This document shows, piece by piece, positions 5,225 to 7,999 of a DNA stretch of 7,999 nucleotides (within the stretch, counting starts at the first letter, position 1; the number at the start of each line of letters is the position of its first letter). The notes beneath the pieces are model-generated. The model ran no database searches. It had not been told where the DNA came from and was given only the letters and a program-made list of their open reading frames with translations. Source of the stretch: an uncultured Bacilli bacterium (GTDB lineage: Bacteria > Bacillota_I > Bacilli_A > RF39 > UBA660); contig CANPXI010000044.1 of NCBI GenBank assembly GCA_947585885.1, forward strand, positions 1-7,999, read 5' to 3'. A program made the translations under genes and the position numbers.

Positions 5225-7357
5225 TTACCTTTCTACACTATTTATATAACTAAGTGATTTTAAATCTATCATGAATTTTTTTAGGGAATTTATATCTTTT
5301 ACTTTACAAGATAATTCATATGTATCACTATTTTTATCAGATAGTTTATGATTAATTGAACTAACTGTAATATCACTTTTTGTAGCAAGAGTGATTATGT
5401 TTACTAAGTATTCATTATTTGATGAATCTAAGTTTATTATTATATTTGTATTAAATTTATCTAATGTTTCACTATTCCAAGATGTTCCAATTATTCTCTC
5501 ACTATTTAAATCTATTAATTTACAGTCTTTTCTATGTACTTCTACACCATTACCTTTTGTTATGTAACCTATTATATCATCTCCTGGGACTGGGTTACAT
5601 TTAGGACAAAGTGTTGTTAGAATGTCACCAAAACCAGAAATTAGTATTTTACCATTTTCTTTATTTTCTATTATATTTGGTTTTTCCAAAAGTTTTTCTA
5701 TTGTATCGTCTTTTTTAGGGTTAACTATATCTACGAGTTTATTTATTACCATATTTGGTGTGTATTTTAAAGTAGAAACACCAATACATAATTCATCAAA
5801 GTTTTCGATTTTAAATGAATTTAAGCATTCATTTATGTTTTCTGTAGTTAGTAGTTCTTTATCACTTAGTTTTCTTTTTTTAATTTCTTCAAGTAATAAT
5901 TCTTTACCTGTTTCTATAGATTTATCTTTTTCTTTTTTATAAAAATATGATTTTATTCTACTTCTTGCTCCGTCAGTTTTTACAAATTTTAGCCATGATT
6001 TACTTGGACTTTTTCCTTTTTGTGTTTTTAAGTCTACTATGTCTCCGTCTTGAAGGTTATAGTCTAAGCTTACTAGTTTACCATTAACTAGAGCACCTAC
6101 TAAAGTGTTACCTATTTCTGAATGAATTTTGTATGCAAAGTCTACAGGTGTTGAATCAACTGGTAATTCTATTATGTCACCTTTTGGAGTAAATATATAT
6201 ATTTCATCTTTTACAAGGACTCTATTTATGTTTTTAAAGAAATCAATGTTTCCTTCTTTATCATTTACTTCTATTAGTGTTCTAAATTGTGCGAGTTTAT
6301 TTTCAAGAGTACTTGTTTTTGATCCATCTGTTTTTTCTTTATAACTCCAGTGAGAGGCTACACCATGCTCGGCTATTTCATCCATTTCATGTGTTCTTAT
6401 TTGTACTTCAAATACTACTCCATCTACTCCGAATATTGTTGTGTGCAAACTTTGGTACATATTGTTTTTAGGGTTTGCAATGTAGTCTTTAAATCTTTTT
6501 GGAATAGGTCTATATTTTGAATGAATTAAACCTACAATAAGATAGCATTCTTCAACTTTATCTACTAATATTCTAAGTCCTAGTAAATCATATATTTGAC
6601 TCCATTTTTTTCCGGCTTTTAGTTTGTTATATATTCCTCTTACACTTTTTACACGGTAGGTTATGTCAAATTTAATATTATGTTCTTTTAATAATGAAAT
6701 TAGTTCATCTCTCATTTTAAATAGAGAGTTTTCTAGTTCATCCTTGTCTTTATTTATTTTATCTAGAACTTCTTGATATTCTACAGGGTTAGAGTTTCTA
6801 AGGCATAAGTCTTCTAATTCACTTTTTATTTTTTTAATTCCTAGTCTATGTGCGATAGGAATAAAGATTTTTTCTGTTTCGTCTATTATATCTAATATGT
6901 GTTCTTTATCATGTACTTCAATAGTTCTTAAGTTATCTAGTCTATCTGCTAGTTTTATGAATAAGCTTATTGGGTTTTCAGATAGGCCTACAACGATTCT
7001 TCTATATCTATCTGTATCGTTATTTCTTTTAAATGTTCTTTTTAAGTGACTTAGTTTACTAATTGAATTTAGTATTATTGCACTTTCTTCACCAAATCTA
7101 TCTTTTACTTCGTCATAAGTTAGTTTGTTTAGAGTTATTCCTTCATGAATAAGGGCACAACCAACACTAGTTGTGTCCATTTTTAAGTCGGCTAATATTT
7201 TAGCAACTCTTATTGGGTGATTTATATAGTCTTCACCCGTTAAACGTTTCATTCCGTCATATATTTCCAAAGATGTTTCATAATATTTATCTATTGTTTC
7301 TAAATTTTCTTTCGTCATGTAAGTTTCTAGTAGTTTTTTTAGTTCAAGGTATTCCAT
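5225..7357 (-). CDS. relA: Long RelA/SpoT-type (p)ppGpp synthetase with a degenerate hydrolase domain
   Basis: This is a stringent-response Rel protein of 710 residues with the full long-RSH layout: HD-type hydrolase domain (about 20-180), synthetase domain (about 230-340), TGS (about 385-446), helical region, zinc-finger/conserved-cysteine domain (C584, C587, H608, C612 in CPKCNPVPGDD...VEVHRKDC) and a C-terminal ACT domain (about 637-710). The synthetase site looks intact: RVKS (R235, K237), YDLLGLRI (D257), RFKD (288-291, the type found in bifunctional Rel), YQSLHT (Y301) and EVQIRT (E317). The hydrolase site does not: H47-P48 and D138 remain, but the HD..ED motif reads H71-E72-G-I-T-L, and the usual ADRLHN is ADRLDN. 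Synthesis is therefore predicted and hydrolysis is doubtful. The start ATG at 7357 has AAAGGA upstream. secF ends 15 bp before it and dtd follows after 4 bp. Confidence 0.96.
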   Translation of the reverse strand: MEYLELKKLLETYMTKENLETIDKYYETSLEIYDGMKRLTGEDYINHPIRVAKILADLKMDTTSVGCALIHEGITLNKLTYDEVKDRFGEESAIILNSISKLSHLKRTFKRNNDTDRYRRIVVGLSENPISLFIKLADRLDNLRTIEVHDKEHILDIIDETEKIFIPIAHRLGIKKIKSELEDLCLRNSNPVEYQEVLDKINKDKDELENSLFKMRDELISLLKEHNIKFDITYRVKSVRGIYNKLKAGKKWSQIYDLLGLRILVDKVEECYLIVGLIHSKYRPIPKRFKDYIANPKNNMYQSLHTTIFGVDGVVFEVQIRTHEMDEIAEHGVASHWSYKEKTDGSKTSTLENKLAQFRTLIEVNDKEGNIDFFKNINRVLVKDEIYIFTPKGDIIELPVDSTPVDFAYKIHSEIGNTLVGALVNGKLVSLDYNLQDGDIVDLKTQKGKSPSKSWLKFVKTDGARSRIKSYFYKKEKDKSIETGKELLLEEIKKRKLSDKELLTTENINECLNSFKIENFDELCIGVSTLKYTPNMVINKLVDIVNPKKDDTIEKLLEKPNIIENKENGKILISGFGDILTTLCPKCNPVPGDDIIGYITKGNGVEVHRKDCKLIDLNSERIIGTSWNSETLDKFNTNIIINLDSSNNEYLVNIITLATKSDITVSSINHKLSDKNSDTYELSCKVKDINSLKKFMIDLKSLSYINSVER

Positions 7358-7372
7358 TTTTGTCCTTTCTAG

Positions 7373-7999
7373 TTATGAATTAATTCCTCTTATTAATTTT
7401 TCTTCTACTTCATTATCTTCTTTTTTCTCTTTTTTAGGATGTTTTATTCTATGAATTTCAAGAAGTAACCATAAATTAGGGGCTAGTAAAAGAGAACTAA
7501 ATGTACCTGAAATTAACCCGATTAATACTGTAATATTAAATTCTTTTACTCCACTTGCATTCATAAGTAGTAATACTATTACTGCAGTTAGTGTTGTAAC
7601 TGAAGTTAGTATGTTTCTTTTTAGTGATAAACTTATACTTTCTTTTACAGCATTTTTAACATTTTCTACTGTTTTATTTTTTAGATTATTTATTTTTTCT
7701 CTTACCATATCAAATACTACTATTGTATCGTTTATTGAGTAACCTATTATAGTAAGTATTCCTGCTATAAATATGAAATTTATTTCTATTCCTAGTATTG
7801 AAAATACAGCAATTGTAACAAGTACATCAGTAAGTATTGCGACTATGCTTGATACTGCGAAGTTCTTTGTAAATCTTATAGCTATATAGATTAAGACACA
7901 TAGACTCGCTATTAATAATGCTTTTATAGCATTTTTTGTTAAGTCTTTTTTTACTATATTACTTAATATTGATATATCTGATTTATAATTATTTTCATC
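7373..7999 (-). CDS. secF: Protein translocase subunit SecF, C-terminal part (cut by right window edge)
   Basis: SecF, with SecD, uses the proton or sodium gradient to pull exported proteins through SecYEG. The frame is open from the right edge (7999) to a TAA at 7375-7373, giving the last 208 residues. A Met at 7708 is internal (VVFDMVRE) and is not the start. Five membrane segments are visible in the partial protein, at about residues 24-43, 48-68, 72-93, 129-148 and 157-182. The diagnostic motif GYSINDTIVVFDMVRE is at about 85-100, and the later NILTSVTTL and LIGLISGTFSSLLLAP segments are typical of SecF. The tail after the last segment is short, charged (HPKKEKKEDNEVEEK) and cytoplasmic. 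The first membrane segment and most of the extracytoplasmic domain lie beyond the edge, so whether SecD is fused cannot be seen. It is the first visible gene of the secF-relA-dtd operon. Confidence 0.95.
   Translation of the reverse strand, partial: DENNYKSDISILSNIVKKDLTKNAIKALLIASLCVLIYIAIRFTKNFAVSSIVAILTDVLVTIAVFSILGIEINFIFIAGILTIIGYSINDTIVVFDMVREKINNLKNKTVENVKNAVKESISLSLKRNILTSVTTLTAVIVLLLMNASGVKEFNITVLIGLISGTFSSLLLAPNLWLLLEIHRIKHPKKEKKEDNEVEEKLIRGINS

Noticed and set aside
7373..7708. A separate small membrane protein of 111 residues beginning at Met 7708
   Set aside because: The frame continues upstream without a stop to 7999 and the Met lies inside the SecF motif GYSINDTIVVFD-M-VRE, so it is an internal residue of secF.

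Overview
This window is a very AT-rich stretch of a compact bacterial chromosome. It is packed with core housekeeping genes of the low-GC Gram-positive (Bacilli / Mollicutes-like) type. The organism is inferred, not proven. The evidence is the heavy A-rich codon bias, Firmicutes-type gene pairs (rnc-smc, relA-dtd, ruvA-ruvB, secF upstream of relA), AGGAGG/AGGTGAT ribosome binding sites, and a 'mollicute-sized' short arm in SMC. All Trp codons I checked are TGG. All eight gene ends inside the window are TAA or TAG, so nothing indicates in-frame TGA, and the genes read through cleanly with the standard bacterial code.

Layout from left to right. (1) Positions 1-1940, minus strand: rnc (RNase III) followed by smc (chromosome condensin, cut by the left edge at the start of its hinge), with a 9-bp gap and translational coupling. 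(2) Positions 1941-2040: a 100-bp divergent promoter region. (3) Positions 2041-3116, plus strand: a two-gene unit of yidD (membrane-insertion efficiency factor) and a lipoprotein of the ZnuA/PsaA metal-binding family, joined by a TAATG stop/start overlap. (4) Positions 3113-4666, minus strand: ruvA-ruvB (Holliday-junction branch migration). ruvB ends inside the stop codon of the convergent lipoprotein gene, and a bidirectional hairpin terminator sits exactly on that junction. (5) Positions 4667-4767: terminator of the upstream operon plus the ruvAB promoter. (6) Positions 4768-7999, minus strand: a tight operon secF (cut by the right edge) - relA/rel - dtd.

No mobile element, CRISPR array, tRNA, rRNA or riboswitch was seen, and no gene-free stretch exceeds about 100 bp. 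The most notable points are two ordinary-looking proteins that have lost their defining active-site residues. The long Rel protein keeps a complete (p)ppGpp synthetase site but lacks the HD...ED hydrolase motif. The ZnuA-family lipoprotein contains no histidine at all and has replaced all four metal-ligand positions. I did not find convincing evidence of a wholly new multi-gene system; the yidD-lipoprotein pair is the least conventional unit here.
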